A DNA stretch of 64,000 nt from assembly GCA_022496805.1 (NCBI GenBank), contig CM040102.1, forward strand, positions 3,115,501 through 3,179,500, written 5' to 3'. The stretch comes from Pohlia nutans. Lineage: Eukaryota; Streptophyta; Bryopsida; Bryales; Mniaceae. The notes below the pieces were generated by a model. It was given only the letters and a program-made list of their open reading frames with translations, was not told the DNA's origin and ran no database searches. Every line of letters starts with the position of its first letter. Positions within the stretch are counted from its first letter, which is position 1. This document shows, one piece after another, positions 1 through 11,343 of the stretch. Both the position numbers and the translations under genes were made by a program.

Positions 1-104
1 CCATACTATATTTCTACCACTGGACACTTGACAACTCCATCTTGTGAGGAATTATTAATCCCCAGAAGCCTGAATTATGCCTCATGTTTTTTTTTATCAG
101 TTTA

Positions 105-265
105 AAGTAGGTTCTATGTAGGCTCCCTTTTGTTCAATTTTTCCTCAACACATGCAATGTTCTTCACTGATTCCGGTGATATAAAATTTAGTCTCATCTG
201 AATTATATTTTTCACATTAAGATCAATGGAATTTGTCATTTAAAAACCATGAATCTTTGGTCCTG
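105..265. repeat. Degenerate relic of the TAACCCCTAAAGGACC MITE family
   Basis: The stretch carries the internal words of the family (CAATGTTCTTCACTGATT, then ATATAAAATTTAGTC, then AAAAACCATGAATC and TTGGTCCT) but no intact terminal repeat. It lies in the last visible intron of the LPA1-like gene. Nothing else was recognised in positions 1-701. Confidence 0.5.
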
Positions 266-701
266 TGATACTTTTACATTAGGGTATATCATATTAGTGT
301 GTACTGCAAGGTTGATTCTGCCCTTGCCCAGAATCCAAGTTTAAGCACGTTTCCCATCAATCTTTCGTAATTGATACATTTGTGAAAAGAATTATTACAA
401 TACACCACATTCTCTGGTTTCTAGTTCCTAACGGTTGACTGTTCAATTCAACGTATGTGTGGGAGTTTCGTAAGAAAATAAAAAATTGCATGAGCAGAAT
501 GAGGAAGATGAGAATTGAGCTTGGAGCTTAAACAAAGAATTCTTGAAGTGTTGTGATGTGGTGTTCTAGAATGGTTACTTGACATACATGTACAATTAGT
601 GTACATTTGAGGATTGAAAATGAACACATACGTTAGGGGAACCATTTCAATATAGGTGACTATCTATGAATTTTTTCTTTTATGGACATTGAAGCACGTA
701 C

Positions 702-3454
702 CAGAGGAGGCTTGTTCCCAAAGCCGAGTTTCTTCTTAGTTTTGGTGGCCTTGTTGGCATTCCATACTAAGGGAATCACCAGTACACCTCGCTTGAGCAA
801 GTCTTCCCGATACTTCTCAGCTGCACGTATAGACTTCTCTACGTTCTCTGCTGTTCCTGCTATTATAACCTGGTAAAAAAAGCCACTAAAAAGTAAAAAA
901 ACAGCGAGTAAAACGGCTTTACCAAGCACGGAATTCCTTGTTCTCAGAATCTACTGTACACGAAGAGAGGCACAAAAATCTAAGAAACTCGTGTTTTTCT
1001 TAGCACTTTCTTTTTTCTGCATTCTAATTCTCATTTTGACCCACGCATGAAGGCAATGTTCTTCACTGATAGAAAAATTGGCCCCATCAGAATCATATTG
1101 TTCACAATAGGATTAATCGAACTGGTCATTTAAAAACCATGAATCCTTGGTCTTTTAGTTGAATTGGAAAAAGTAAAAGCTCACCGGTCGAGTGTTGTCC
1201 CGCAACTGCGTGAGCTCCACTATCCGGTTCGTTGCCAAGCGAACAGGCAGCCTCGAAAGTGTTTCATTCCTCGTGATTCTAGACATTTGCTCTTCTTCTC
1301 TTTTATTTTCCCATAGATACAAAGCTACGAAAACTGCACCTCCTGCTCAGTGTAACATTTGCACATTTGTTAAGTCCAGTCCTTCCTCTCATTGACCCAA
1401 ACCACAAGAAAATCCAGGTGCAAAATTCATTTTTTATGTGTTACCTTGTTTTGTTCAATGTCAACTTTACGCTGTTCCAAGTAGCAAGAACTAGCATGAA
1501 GAAGTGGCATTTACATGGCATCAAGAATTTAGGACCTCACTGATTTTTAATGATATCCGATTGACGTTGACTCAAATTTTAAGCTTTCTAAGGAGGAATG
1601 CAATGTGAGTGAGAGCGTGTTACCGACCGACGATATTGATGGCCAGGTTCTGTATAGTTTCAAAGAGGCCAGGTGCTCCTTCGCCTCCTTGAATCGCCAG
1701 GATGAAGCGGGGGACGGTAATTACTGTGGAAATCCCGGCGGCTGAAAACAAGACCACGTAGAAAAACTTGCGAACTACCCTAAATGGAGCCTGCACCTCA
1801 CTAATCAATTTCAGATCTCGCCGAAAACTCTCACCCACTTCTTCTCCACCTTTCCTGGCCTGCATGAAAAATACACAATACCAAAAATAAACAACAAGAG
1901 TACATCTCTCAGATACACACTAGAAAAAATTACATACAAAAAAACACTCTTAGGTCCCTGTATTCATTAAGAGTTGTCAGAGTTCATGATTTCGACTGCA
2001 TTTGGTTCCTAATCCAGTCCCCTGCAATTCTGAGCTCCAAAAGTTTGTCTCATAGAGACTTCAAATTTCCGTTACTCTTGGAACACAAGCTTTGAACTCT
2101 CACACCTCATATTATTGCACAACCTCTGGAAAACTGTGTGTATGAAAATTACCCGGAATGTTGATAAGGATATGGCTTTTTGACTTCTAGTTTCTCCCAA
2201 ATTGCCGTTATTCTTAGAGCACAAGTTTTGAACTCTCATACCTCATATTATTGCACAACCTCTGGAATACAAAGGTACTCATCAATACCCGGAATATTGA
2301 TAAGTGTATGACTTTCTGACTTCTAGTTTTCATTCCATTTTGATCTAGTTATACACATGAATGGTCAACTACTTGGGAGCTCAGGGACCAAATCTACAAA
2401 GTTTTTTCTTCTAAAGACACGACATGCCATCGTTGTTATTAACATTAAGTGCAAGCTTATTCTCATTTGAGATTTGCAAAAATGAATAGCACGGAGCGCA
2501 AAATGCTTGAATCAATATCATCACCTCGTCCTGCAACTGCTTAAACTGTGGCATTGCTCGAAACGGGGCCATGTCCGGATCACTCAAGATGACACTGAAT
2601 TTGAGGTTGTAGTCTTTGAGAGCTCGCCGGAGCGCTTGCGACGCTTTCTCCCCTTCATCGCTGCATGAATTTACCAACCCCAATTTCTTTACACATACAT
2701 TTGTTGTCCCCGTTCCGATTCAACAGAAAAAAAATTCAAATACATACACAAACCTGCGGGCATGGCAACACGCCTTGTTGTAAAGAGCAGCTTGCGCCTC
2801 CTCTTCATTAGGGTTCATCCCAAGAGCACTGTCGAACTGCACCAAAGCCTCATTCACCTACAAAACAGAAACATCAACTTAGCAACATGATTTTCGAAAG
2901 CACACATGAATCGGTTGGTTAATACTCCCTCCGTCTCGAAGTTATTGTCATGTTTGAAAGTGCTTTTTTATGTAGGTAAAAAAAAAAAAAAACTTCCTCG
3001 TGGCTAATTTTATTTAGGTTGCAATGAACACGTGCAATGTTCTTCAATCATTCTAGTGACATAATTTGGAACCTTTTTTAATCATGTTTCTTACAATATG
3101 ATCAATGAAATTGGCTCAAAGAAATACCAAGCAAACAAGTAGGACAATAACTTTGGGACGGAGGGAGTAGCAATCAGGAGAAATGAATTCTTGTACCCTG
3201 CCTTTGGAGAAGAGCTCCAGGCCCAAATTGACAGCGTCCGATGGGCTCGTGGGCGCCGCAGAGACATTTGAATCCGGCAACGACGCCTTCATCACCAGCA
3301 GCAGCCCATGGCGACGAAAACGATGCGCAACGACGAGCCGCGGCGCCCGTCTTGTAATCCCTCCAGCAAATGCGGCTCGCGGCGGAGGCGTCACACATTT
3401 TGTTGCTGCTGCCCCTGCCAATGCTGCTGCCGGAGCCCTGCTCACGGCTTGCAT
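702..3454 (-). CDS. LPA1: LPA1-like thylakoid TPR protein (5' part, runs off left edge)
   Basis: LPA1 (LOW PSII ACCUMULATION 1) is a thylakoid-membrane TPR protein needed to assemble photosystem II around D1. I joined exons 3454-3197, 2857-2754, 2660-2525, 1859-1628, 1342-1185 and 869-702. All phases agree and all introns are GT-AG, giving 352 residues. The first ~55 residues are Ala/Arg-rich, like a plastid transit peptide. A TPR-like unit follows (LFSKGRVNEALVQFDSAL, then AALYNKACCHAR). The family block ARKGGEEVGESFRRDLKLI comes next, then a membrane segment (FFYVVLFSAAGISTVITV), a second one ending in ALYLWENK, and ETLSRLPVRLATNRIVELT. The last exon seen carries YREDLLKRGVLVIPLVW. It ends at a donor at 701, so the C-terminal exon(s) lie beyond position 1. 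The ATG at 3454 is the first Met in frame. Its 5' end is divergent from the gene at 3893. Family assignment is by remembered similarity to Arabidopsis LPA1. Confidence 0.88.
1000..1160. repeat. Degenerate MITE relic in LPA1-like intron 5
   Basis: It shows the same word order as the 17743-17969 element: CAATGTTCTTCACTGAT, a 'catcagaatcatattgttcacaat' type block, and AAAACCATGAATCCTTGGTC. The terminal repeats have decayed. It fills about half of the intron between exons 1185-1342 and 702-869. Confidence 0.5.
2061..2329. repeat. Two-copy tandem duplication (~135 bp period) in LPA1-like intron
   Basis: Two adjacent blocks share CCTCATATTATTGCACAACC, a 'tacccggaat(g/a)ttgataag' stretch and TGACTTCTAGTTT in the same order. 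The second block starts near 2198. They lie in the intron between exons 2660-2525 and 1859-1628. Confidence 0.7.
2923..3169. mobile_element. Stowaway-type MITE (247 bp) in LPA1-like intron 1
   Basis: The ends are TACTCCCTCCGTC and GACGGAGGGAGTA, the canonical Stowaway (Tc1/mariner-derived) termini with flanking TA. The repeats extend inward as tcgaagttattgtc / gacaataactttg. The interior holds an A-run and words of the TAACCCCTAAAGG family (GTGCAATGTTCTTCA), which suggests either shared ancestry or nesting. It sits within the 339-bp intron 1 (2858-3196) and ends 27 bp from the exon 1 donor. Confidence 0.88.
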
Positions 3455-3892
3455 TGTCAAACCCCAACAGCGACCTCGGTTTCTCCGCTCAAGCTAAATT
3501 CAAATGCTCAATTAGCAGGACACCCTAAAAGCTCTAAAACGCCATAGCTACTGCGAAAATTGCATAATGAAAGACTTTGAGGCTCACTCATGCAAGATGC
3601 TTCTGCAACAGTGACGAGTGGAAACTCGAGAATCGAGTCCGTCCAAAGAGGATTAGGTCTGTTGCAGACCGTCAGATGGAGCAATTGGGCCCAAACGAAA
3701 GGATGAGATTCTTTTCTTTTCCTTTCTTTTCTTTGGATGAAGTGTCGTGAGTGGACTCAGTAAAACCAATACGTCACGCCACCCATTTGTTGTACTGTTT
3801 TTTGAATTGTACAGTTGTTTGTTGCCTGCTGATCCCACAACCAATGAACATATCACTCACTCGAGGCTTTGCATCATCGCTGGGCGTTCGAG
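3455..3892. promoter_or_regulatory. Divergent intergenic region between LPA1-like and unknown 11-exon gene
   Basis: Only about 440 bp separate the two start codons, which point away from each other. Both promoters and both 5' leaders must share this space. A CT-rich stretch near 3710-3735 (TTCTTTTCTTTTCCTTTCTT) is the only compositional feature I see. No TATA box stands out. Confidence 0.6.
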
Positions 3893-6800
3893 ATGGAAGC
3901 TCCGACGCTCATTACTCGGGATTGTGAGGCTTTGCACGCCGAGGTGAGCATCTTTGAATTCTCCTCTTCAAATCAGTAGCGTACTTCCACATCGTCAATG
4001 GCGTTTGGTTACGTACAGGGCCATCTTCATGCTTTGAGTTCGTCACATGGCGGAGGACCATCTTTTGATTCTTTTTTCACCAATACTCTTCTTGTGATCA
4101 GTAAAGGAAGTGCTGCGACATGGCCTTCATGGTTTTTTCACCGATATTGTTTAGTTTTTGACGAACTCGTGTAAGGTTCGAGTGATATATACAAAATCTG
4201 TGGTCATTTTGAAACCTGGGTTAACGTTGGTTTGTGCAGATGGTGGTGCCGCAGCGGAGAGGGGCGATGGCGATGGTGAGGCAGGACGATGAATTGCCTG
4301 TGGCGACTGTTCTGGCGTCGACGTCGGGACGGGTGGAGTCGGCGTTTTGGGACGAGCGGCGGCCTCGGCGTCGCCGTGCAGCAGCTGGCGCGTCGCCCAC
4401 GGGCGTGCTTTACAATGTTGTCAATGTGAGATCTGCTCTCCTCTCAAATTTCTTGCTAAAAATTCAAGGTCTCATGTGACGGAATTTCAGATCATTTTTT
4501 CTTTTACTGCTAAAAATCTCAAAGACACCGCATGTCATGCCATAACATTCAGTAGCCTTCCAAGAGGGTGCCTTTTAGTTTCATCCACCTGTAACCAGTG
4601 ATTTGTAATTGAATCAAATTAACAATTACAAAACACTGTTGAATTGTGATGGAATCAAAATAAACAATTACAAAACAATGTTGAGTTGTGAATGAATCAA
4701 ATATACAATTACAAAACACTGTTGTGAATGAATGAGTGCTTTCGATGACTGTTCTCCATGGTTGATTGCTCTTGCTCCTTAATGCCATAGCATGAAATGA
4801 TGTGGGATATTCCTCATCATTCTGTTGGAGGGAGGCAGCAGTCACAAAGGCTATTGAATGTTATGGCAATTGAAAGACGATTTCAATGCATTTTAGATGT
4901 ATTTCAATGCTCTGAATTTTCATAAGTGTATTAAAAGCCGACCCTAGATAATCAATGTAGCCAGGTTTGTTTGTTTTAGGTGTACCAAATGTGCAGGTCC
5001 AGTGCAATTCATGTGGTTCTTGGCAACTCATGTGATGGATTTTCAGATCATTTTTTCTTTTGCTGCTTAAAATCTTAAAGACAGCCATGGGGATAGTATA
5101 TATGTTGGCGTATATTTGACATTTGCTATAAATAGAAAGTTCCAAAGTGAGAACCCAATAGCTCATTAAAATCATGTCAACGTGAATTTTAACTTCACTT
5201 TTTATCAGGTGTGGAACTATGCCAAATTCAATGGAATATAATACTGGTCGGAAAGGGCTCTCTGGACCTTTAAGGGTTAAGACGATTTCAATGCATTTTA
5301 GAAGTAATATTCGGATGCCGTATGAATAAGTTATGAATTTTCAAAAGTGTATTAAAAACAGATGGTGTACGTAATCAATGTAGCCAGGTTTGTGTATTTT
5401 TTGATCTTAGGTGTTGATTCCTTGGTTAACTGACATTCAAGCCCTTGTGTGCAGCGGCCCAGTAACTTTGTATATAACGAGCTGGAGCAGGGGAGGAAAG
5501 TAGAAGAGAATGTGCTGATTGACATCAAACACTCCGGTGAGTGACTCTCCCTTTATTACAGTTTGTTTCAGCTGACATAACATTTTTTAGTAGGGTTTAT
5601 TAGCGAAAAGAGGAAGGCAGAATATTCTGCCTGTTGTTAGAGCTTAATATTAAACTTTCTAGGTTCACCAAACCTGGATTTGCAGGTCCAGTACAATGCA
5701 ATGCATGCACGTGGTTACTGGTAGACTCCTTTCTCTTTTACTGCTCAAAATCTGAAAGACACCCCCAGTTCTTTGCGTAACCCCTGAAGGACCAAGGATT
5801 CATGGTTTTAAAATGACAAATTCAATTGATCATATTGTGAAAAATATAATTAAGATGGGACCAAATTTTATATCTAAATATTCAGCGAAGAAAAATTCAA
5901 AAAACAAACAAATTTGAACAAAAGGAAGTCCACGTAGAATGTACTCAAAACTACTGAAAAAAAAATGAGGTCCAATTTGGGCTTCTTGGTCCTTTAGGGT
6001 TAAGAATGTTATGGATTTGTGCAGTTTCGACGTGTTTTGAGCAAGGGAGATTAGGAGAGGAGAAGTCAATCCTGATGACCACCTCTCACAAATTGGATGC
6101 CAACAACATGTTGACAACGCATTATGTGAACAATCTCGACGGAGGTACTGTTCTTCACTGACACAAAATTTGTCTTTCACAACATGATTAATATTTTAAA
6201 ACCATGAATCCTTCGTCTTCGAGGGGTTAATCTACTTCTGGCATTTGCTAACAGGTTATGAATACACGTGCAACTCATCACATGCCATACTTCCAGCCTC
6301 TAGGCTTTCCACATGGTACGTATTACTACCAAGTTTCTTACTCCTTGAGGAGATTTTTGAATTTAGCATGAGTTTGTCATCTACATGCAAATCTGATGTT
6401 CCATTAGTAGGCGTTGCAGACACACACTTCCTATTTTCCAGCTTTCTGAAACTAAGTCATTGGGATATGCAAGTAAATGATCACCTGTTCTTTGTTTTTT
6501 GTTTTTTTTTGATGTGTCAGTTTGTATTTGGCATCTATTGGAGATCCTACACTTGAAGTTGAGTTAGAGCAAGAGAAGGTGAGGTGAGGAGCACCATCTC
6601 CAGGGAGCACATTGAGATTCAAATGGAACTGTTTCTTTGTCCTGTCTGAATTTGCAACTCACTGAGGCTTTTGTACCAGATGTCGGAGACGATTCTTGCC
6701 AATTTAAGGACAGGGGAAAGATTGTTCACGTTGCAAGCCAAGACTTACATAAAAGACAATGTAGCGCTGAGTAATACCTACATGACAGATTTGAGGTACT

Positions 6801-8719
6801 CACCTTTTTTTGTTGCATATTGTGGAAGTTTTTGCAACTGTTTTGTCACTTACCAACTTGGCTAGAGTGTCGGTTCCTGGACTTGAAAATACCCTGTTTT
6901 GATGCAGGGGAAAACATTCGGTGAAACTCGAAGCTGCTTTGCCGCTCTGGGGCTTTGCAAACATCTCAAAAAGGTGAGATGAGATTTCATCCCTCGCTCC
7001 CTTCAGTTTGCACTGTTGATAGATGACTTGGCTAAATGTCTTTAGCCCCTAAAAGACCAAGGATTCATGATTTTAGAATGATCATATTGTGAAAAATATA
7101 ATTCAAATGCGACCAAATATTATATCACCAGAATCAGTGAAGGACATTGCATGTGTTGGTCAAAAAAGAAATAAATTTGAACAAAAAGGAACTCCATATA
7201 GGACCTGCTAAAAAAAACCATTTGAGCTTCTTCGTCCTTTAGGGGTTAGTTATTAATCTTTGAATGAAAATGGGGTTGTCTACTGTCACTTACAGTGATC
7301 TACAACCTCCTACTCTGAAAGTACATAAGAAATTCTTACATAGTGATAAGCATTTGATCCCAAGAGAGTTTGATTTTTGTTCCCAAAGTGATCCCTCCAC
7401 AGCCCTATATCGATCTCCCAAAATACTACTCCTACATATGCTTAAGGATGTTAAGTCCAAGGATGCTATTGACATTGAGTTGGATCTTTGTATGAGACAG
7501 TTTCACCACCGACTTTCAAGAGAGCCACGAGTTCTGCGTAAAGGCCCAGCACCGGATCAGTGAACGAGACACTCTCAAGACTGAATTCATAAGAAAGAAT
7601 AATCAATTAAGGTATGTGGTGAGTCAGTTTTCTGGAGGAAGGCCTGTGAGACTCAAACTTGGGCGCAGGCACTCCTCTTAGAATCATTTGCATTACTTAG
7701 GCTCCCGCAACACATGAGATCATAACATTCTTTAGCCATGTACACCCTCATCGAGAATCGTGTTAAAATATCATTGCATCAATCAGTATGTGAGTTTCAA
7801 TTATCATGGGATAATCTATCAGATCATGGCTACCATCAATTGGTGGAGTACTCTATTTTAAGCTCCTGCTTTGTCCTCATGTGGCAATGTTTATATAAAT
7901 GGAACCTGATTCTGAGTCAGAGTAGATTCTGATGCCAACCCTTCTGAAGAATGCTATGATCTAAATGGCGTTGCTAAACCAAAAAAAGCCTTTTCTGTGG
8001 TTTTGCAGTGTAGAATTGAAGCATGTTGCACAGGGCACGAGAGACGTGGCTGTGAAACTCATTAGTAACTTGCAAGGCATCACGCAATTCAAAGTAAACA
8101 CTTCACATACCAGGCAGCCAAACTGTTGGGGATGGACCTTCAGGTTCAAAACTTGCTTTCCTCAGCTTGTGAATGATTCTGCATGGAATGTAGAAAGATA
8201 GAATAATCATTAGAAGAAAACTTTGCAGATTTGGTCCCTAAGCTCCAATTAGTTAACCATTCATATTTCGAAAAATCATACACTTATCAAGATATAGGGT
8301 TTGTGTCAACGAAGCATTCTTTTTTCATGTAGTAGTGCATCTGTCATCTTGAAAAATAAATAAATTTCTAGGCATGTTCTGTAATATTGAATATAGAAGT
8401 CATACACTTATTGAGATTCAGAGATGTAGTCAGGAAGGTAGTTTCTGTCACGTAGTACATTTATCATCATGGAAAACCAAAAGTTTCAAGGAGTTATGCA
8501 ATTTAGTGAATACATGGAACTAAGAGTCTTGGAGGCCAAATGACTAAGGATATTTTTTTCTCTCATCGTGGCTGGCGGTTCAGAAAGGTCACGGGTGAGG
8601 CACATTCAGTGGGAGTGGAATGGAAGCGTGAAGTGGCCCCTGATAGATTTCTTTTGCTGCGCACGTCTACTCAAAATTGGAGGTGCACTGTATATGCCGA
8701 GCTGCGCAGGCCATTCTAA
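3893..8719 (+). CDS. Unknown 373-residue protein, 11 exons, possible beta-strand-rich membrane protein
   Basis: I do not recognise this protein. Exons 3893-3943, 4240-4425, 5455-5536, 6025-6144, 6255-6315, 6521-6578, 6680-6795, 6908-6973, 7501-7611, 8009-8143 and 8584-8719 join with every phase consistent and all introns GT-AG, ending at TAA. That agreement over ten junctions is the main support. The N-terminus is Arg-rich (DERRPRRRRAAAG near residue 55). The C-terminal two thirds is a series of short alternating polar/hydrophobic stretches: HSVKLEAALPLWGF, VELKHVAQGTRDVAVKLI, HSVGVEWKREV, and finally TVYAELRRPF. It ends with Phe, which is reminiscent of an organelle outer-membrane beta-barrel. 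That is inference only. There is no signal peptide or helical membrane segment. The donor of exon 10 (8143) and the acceptor of exon 9 (7501) are the least certain junctions. Several introns carry MITEs. Confidence 0.7.
4541..4865. mobile_element. MITE with CATAACATTCAGTAGCC termini (325 bp)
   Basis: The ends are CATAACATTCAGTAGCCTTC and GGCTATTGAATGTTATG, inverted copies of each other. The interior has AT-rich sub-repeats built on 'aattacaaaacactgttgaattgtga'. The same family recurs at 26901-27413 and throughout 63011-64000. It lies in intron 2 of the unknown gene. Confidence 0.8.
5778..6002. mobile_element. TAACCCCTAAAGGACC-family MITE (225 bp)
   Basis: It starts with TAACCCCTGAAGGACCAAGG and ends with CTTGGTCCTTTAGGGTTA. 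Terminal repeats of about 20 bp surround the family interior (CATGGTTTTAAAATGAC and so on). It lies in intron 3 of the unknown gene and ends 22 bp before the acceptor of exon 6025-6144. Confidence 0.8.
6150..6229. repeat. Truncated TAACCCC-family end
   Basis: Only one half of an element is present: GTTCTTCACTGACACAAAAT, then TTTTAAAACCATGAATCCTT, then AGGGGTTAA. It lies inside the ~110-bp intron 6145-6254 of the unknown gene and makes up most of it. Confidence 0.65.
7043..7248. mobile_element. TAACCCCTAAAGGACC-family MITE (206 bp)
   Basis: The ends are TAGCCCCTAAAAGACCAAGG and CGTCCTTTAGGGGTTA with the family interior. It lies in the large intron 6974-7500 of the unknown gene. Confidence 0.8.
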
Positions 8720-11343
8720 TTTGCTGCAAGTCAGATGCATTTTTTTTCATTTACAAAACATTCTTGAAAAGAGTTGTAAACGCCTTGGGCCCAACTACTA
8801 ATTTAAGGAAGAATCAGGGTGTTTAAGATGCTTCAGTTCTTTGACATCTTCTTTCTTTTGCATAGATCTTCTCACATCTTAGAGTTTAAGAACGAAAGTG
8901 TTCTTACTTAACAAATATCTTAGGCAAATATAGCTACAATGAAAAGGGTGGGCAGTCAATACTACTCTGGACTGTAATGTAACAGTGGTGCATGTGCACA
9001 ACTTGAATTCCAAGGAAACGAAATGAGATCTTGCAGTTGTCCCTTGAGCTTGTCCTTCACATGTTGCATGGGAGTTGTCAAGGTACTTCCTAGAGGAAAC
9101 TGCTTTTGGTGCGCAAATACACACCAGCTTGTGATCTGTACTTCACTTTGGTATTTCATCACGGTTAGCAGCGAGAGAATACTGGTTTTCACGCATCGTT
9201 GAGAAGACGATAATAATGGCTTATGGTCTGCTCTCGTTGAAGTATTATGGACCAATCGAAAAAGTGACGCTGAATGGGTGTGTAACTTACACTTTACTAA
9301 ATATAACAATCTAACAGAGATGTTCACTCTGAATTAATGACGAGCTTCTCCTGATTGGAATATCAGAACTCAAAGGACGTATTTAATGTCGACAGACCAT
9401 GAAGATTATTGACGTTATGCAGATAGCACTCAGAACTGTGCAAATTAGCGGGGAGGGCGAATCAACCCCCACACTGATACCTGTCCTTTTTCTGGTTTTC
9501 TCACTTTGGGGGTCTGGGTGATTTTTTTTGGAAATTTTAATTCTATATTTGGGGTCTGCGACCCCAAGTTAGTCTAGGACGACCCACCATGTTCAAAAAT
9601 AGGGGCAAGCTTTTGTTTTTGTTTTTTATCTTTGGTCCCAGTGTGGGGGTTGGTTCTCCCAATTCCAAATTATAGGCTGTACCAAGATGCGGAGGGCCTG
9701 AGTTTGTATCTACACCTAATTGCAACCATTAGAGCATCATCAATCCAAAACTCTAAAATAGCACAAACGAGAAATGTGCTTACCCAAAAGCGACCCCTGC
9801 AGATGTACACTCTCTGAACATGGGAACATAGGGTTGATTTTTAAGTACACTTTGAAGATTCAGGGTTTATTCGTAGTGTCCAAAAATCACATGCAAAGAT
9901 GCATTGGAGTTGTCAAAGATTGAAATGAAATTAAGGAACCGTGCCAGAATGCTTATTTGGACGCTTTAAGGTATACATACCTTACTGCAGAACAAAAATC
10001 ACCCCAATCGCTCTGGAAATTTCTTGCAGCAACAGACTTCCAGGTTCTGCTGTTCCTACCGTATTTTGAGAACGGAAGAGGCATAAGTAATTGCTCTTAG
10101 TGACTTGAAAGCTGGAAATTTGGAGGTATACCGGTACAGTAGCTGTGAGTTGGGCGACATGTGGTTTCTATAAATACAGTATAATCTTCGACAAGCTTCG
10201 GTTGAGTTGAGCAAACAGACCTGGGTTAGTAAATTTTTATTGATGAACATGTCAGGCGTTAGATTTAGTTGGTCGTCACTCTGGATTTTCCGTTAGGGTT
10301 GATGAGAAAGTGTCACTTGAGCTCCACGTCTCTTCATCACTTCCACAGGTTGCAGCGCTGCTCCCATCTGAACCTGGGAAAACCCTGCGGATGGAGTCGG
10401 TGCACTACAACAATCTTCTCTACGCGGGACATGATGTTTACAACAGTATAATTTGTATGCACTCGTTCCTATTTCTAGAAAACAACAGGGCACAAGAATC
10501 ACAAGAGTCAGTCATGGAGCAATATCGGAAAGTTGATTTGAATGGGACAGATACCACCGACCGATCGCTTATCTAATTAACTCCGTTAGATTACGATCCC
10601 TATTGACAAGGTTGCTAATTCAAAATGCAGGTCTTCATGGCGTTAACTTCAGTATCAGAGCAGATGATGACTCTCTGAGAAACAACTTGATGTGTGGACA
10701 TTAGTTTTCACAAGATGTGACACAACCCTAAACTTGATTGACGGCAAGCAACATGGAAGATTAAGGGAATACGTTAACTGATTCATGTTGAAGGTATTTC
10801 TACATTATGGAATGAAAAACAACTTGCAGCAAAAAACGCCTTTGATTACTAATCTTCGTGTGGTAGGCACCAGAATATATTTATATATAAGGGTTTCCTT
10901 TATTCCCAGTAATCCCAGATTTCGGAACATGGAAATCAAAAAAGAGTGACATAACATGAAATGTGTGTTCATTGAAATGCATAACCTGGTGAACCAGGCC
11001 AGAAAAAAGCATACCTTTCAACATAGTATGGAGCTGAGATATATGCTGAATCTGATACAGTGCACGCTTTTAAGATCAGAGTCACATGCCCAAGCCTCTT
11101 TTTGACCCTCAAGTATTCTTCTGTATTCTTCATTGATGAAATCCTGAGACAGCCCAGCCAGGGGTCAGTTTTGAAGAAGCCACTACTGAGTATAATTACA
11201 TGAATTATCGTCAAGTTCACATTGAGCTATTTACAGCAATTTAGTGGAACTCAAGATCTCAACATGCAGTTCCGGATTATGAATATCAAGACCTATTCCA
11301 ACAATGATCGTAGAGATTTACTTGACGACGATCTAAGTATCTG
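8720..11343. other. Spacer upstream of the Cys-cluster ORF; no convincing gene
   Basis: No protein family was recognised. A GC-richer block at 10310-10450 has an open frame on each strand (VAALLPSEPGKTLRMESVHY on +) and a possible acceptor at 10349. It could be a 5' exon of the following gene, but nothing proves it. An inverted pair (aatcaacccccacactg near 9462 and cagtgtgggggttggtt near 9640) marks a decayed foldback element. Confidence 0.5.

Noticed and set aside
7264..7563. 99-codon frame before exon 9 of the unknown gene
   Set aside because: Its frame differs from that of the phase-consistent exon 7501-7611, it has no family features, and it starts in MITE-derived sequence.
10310..10576. 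Possible upstream exon of the Cys-cluster gene
   Set aside because: A GC-richer block with an acceptor-like CAG, but no phase-consistent join to 11344 could be shown, and an in-frame stop precedes the ATG there.
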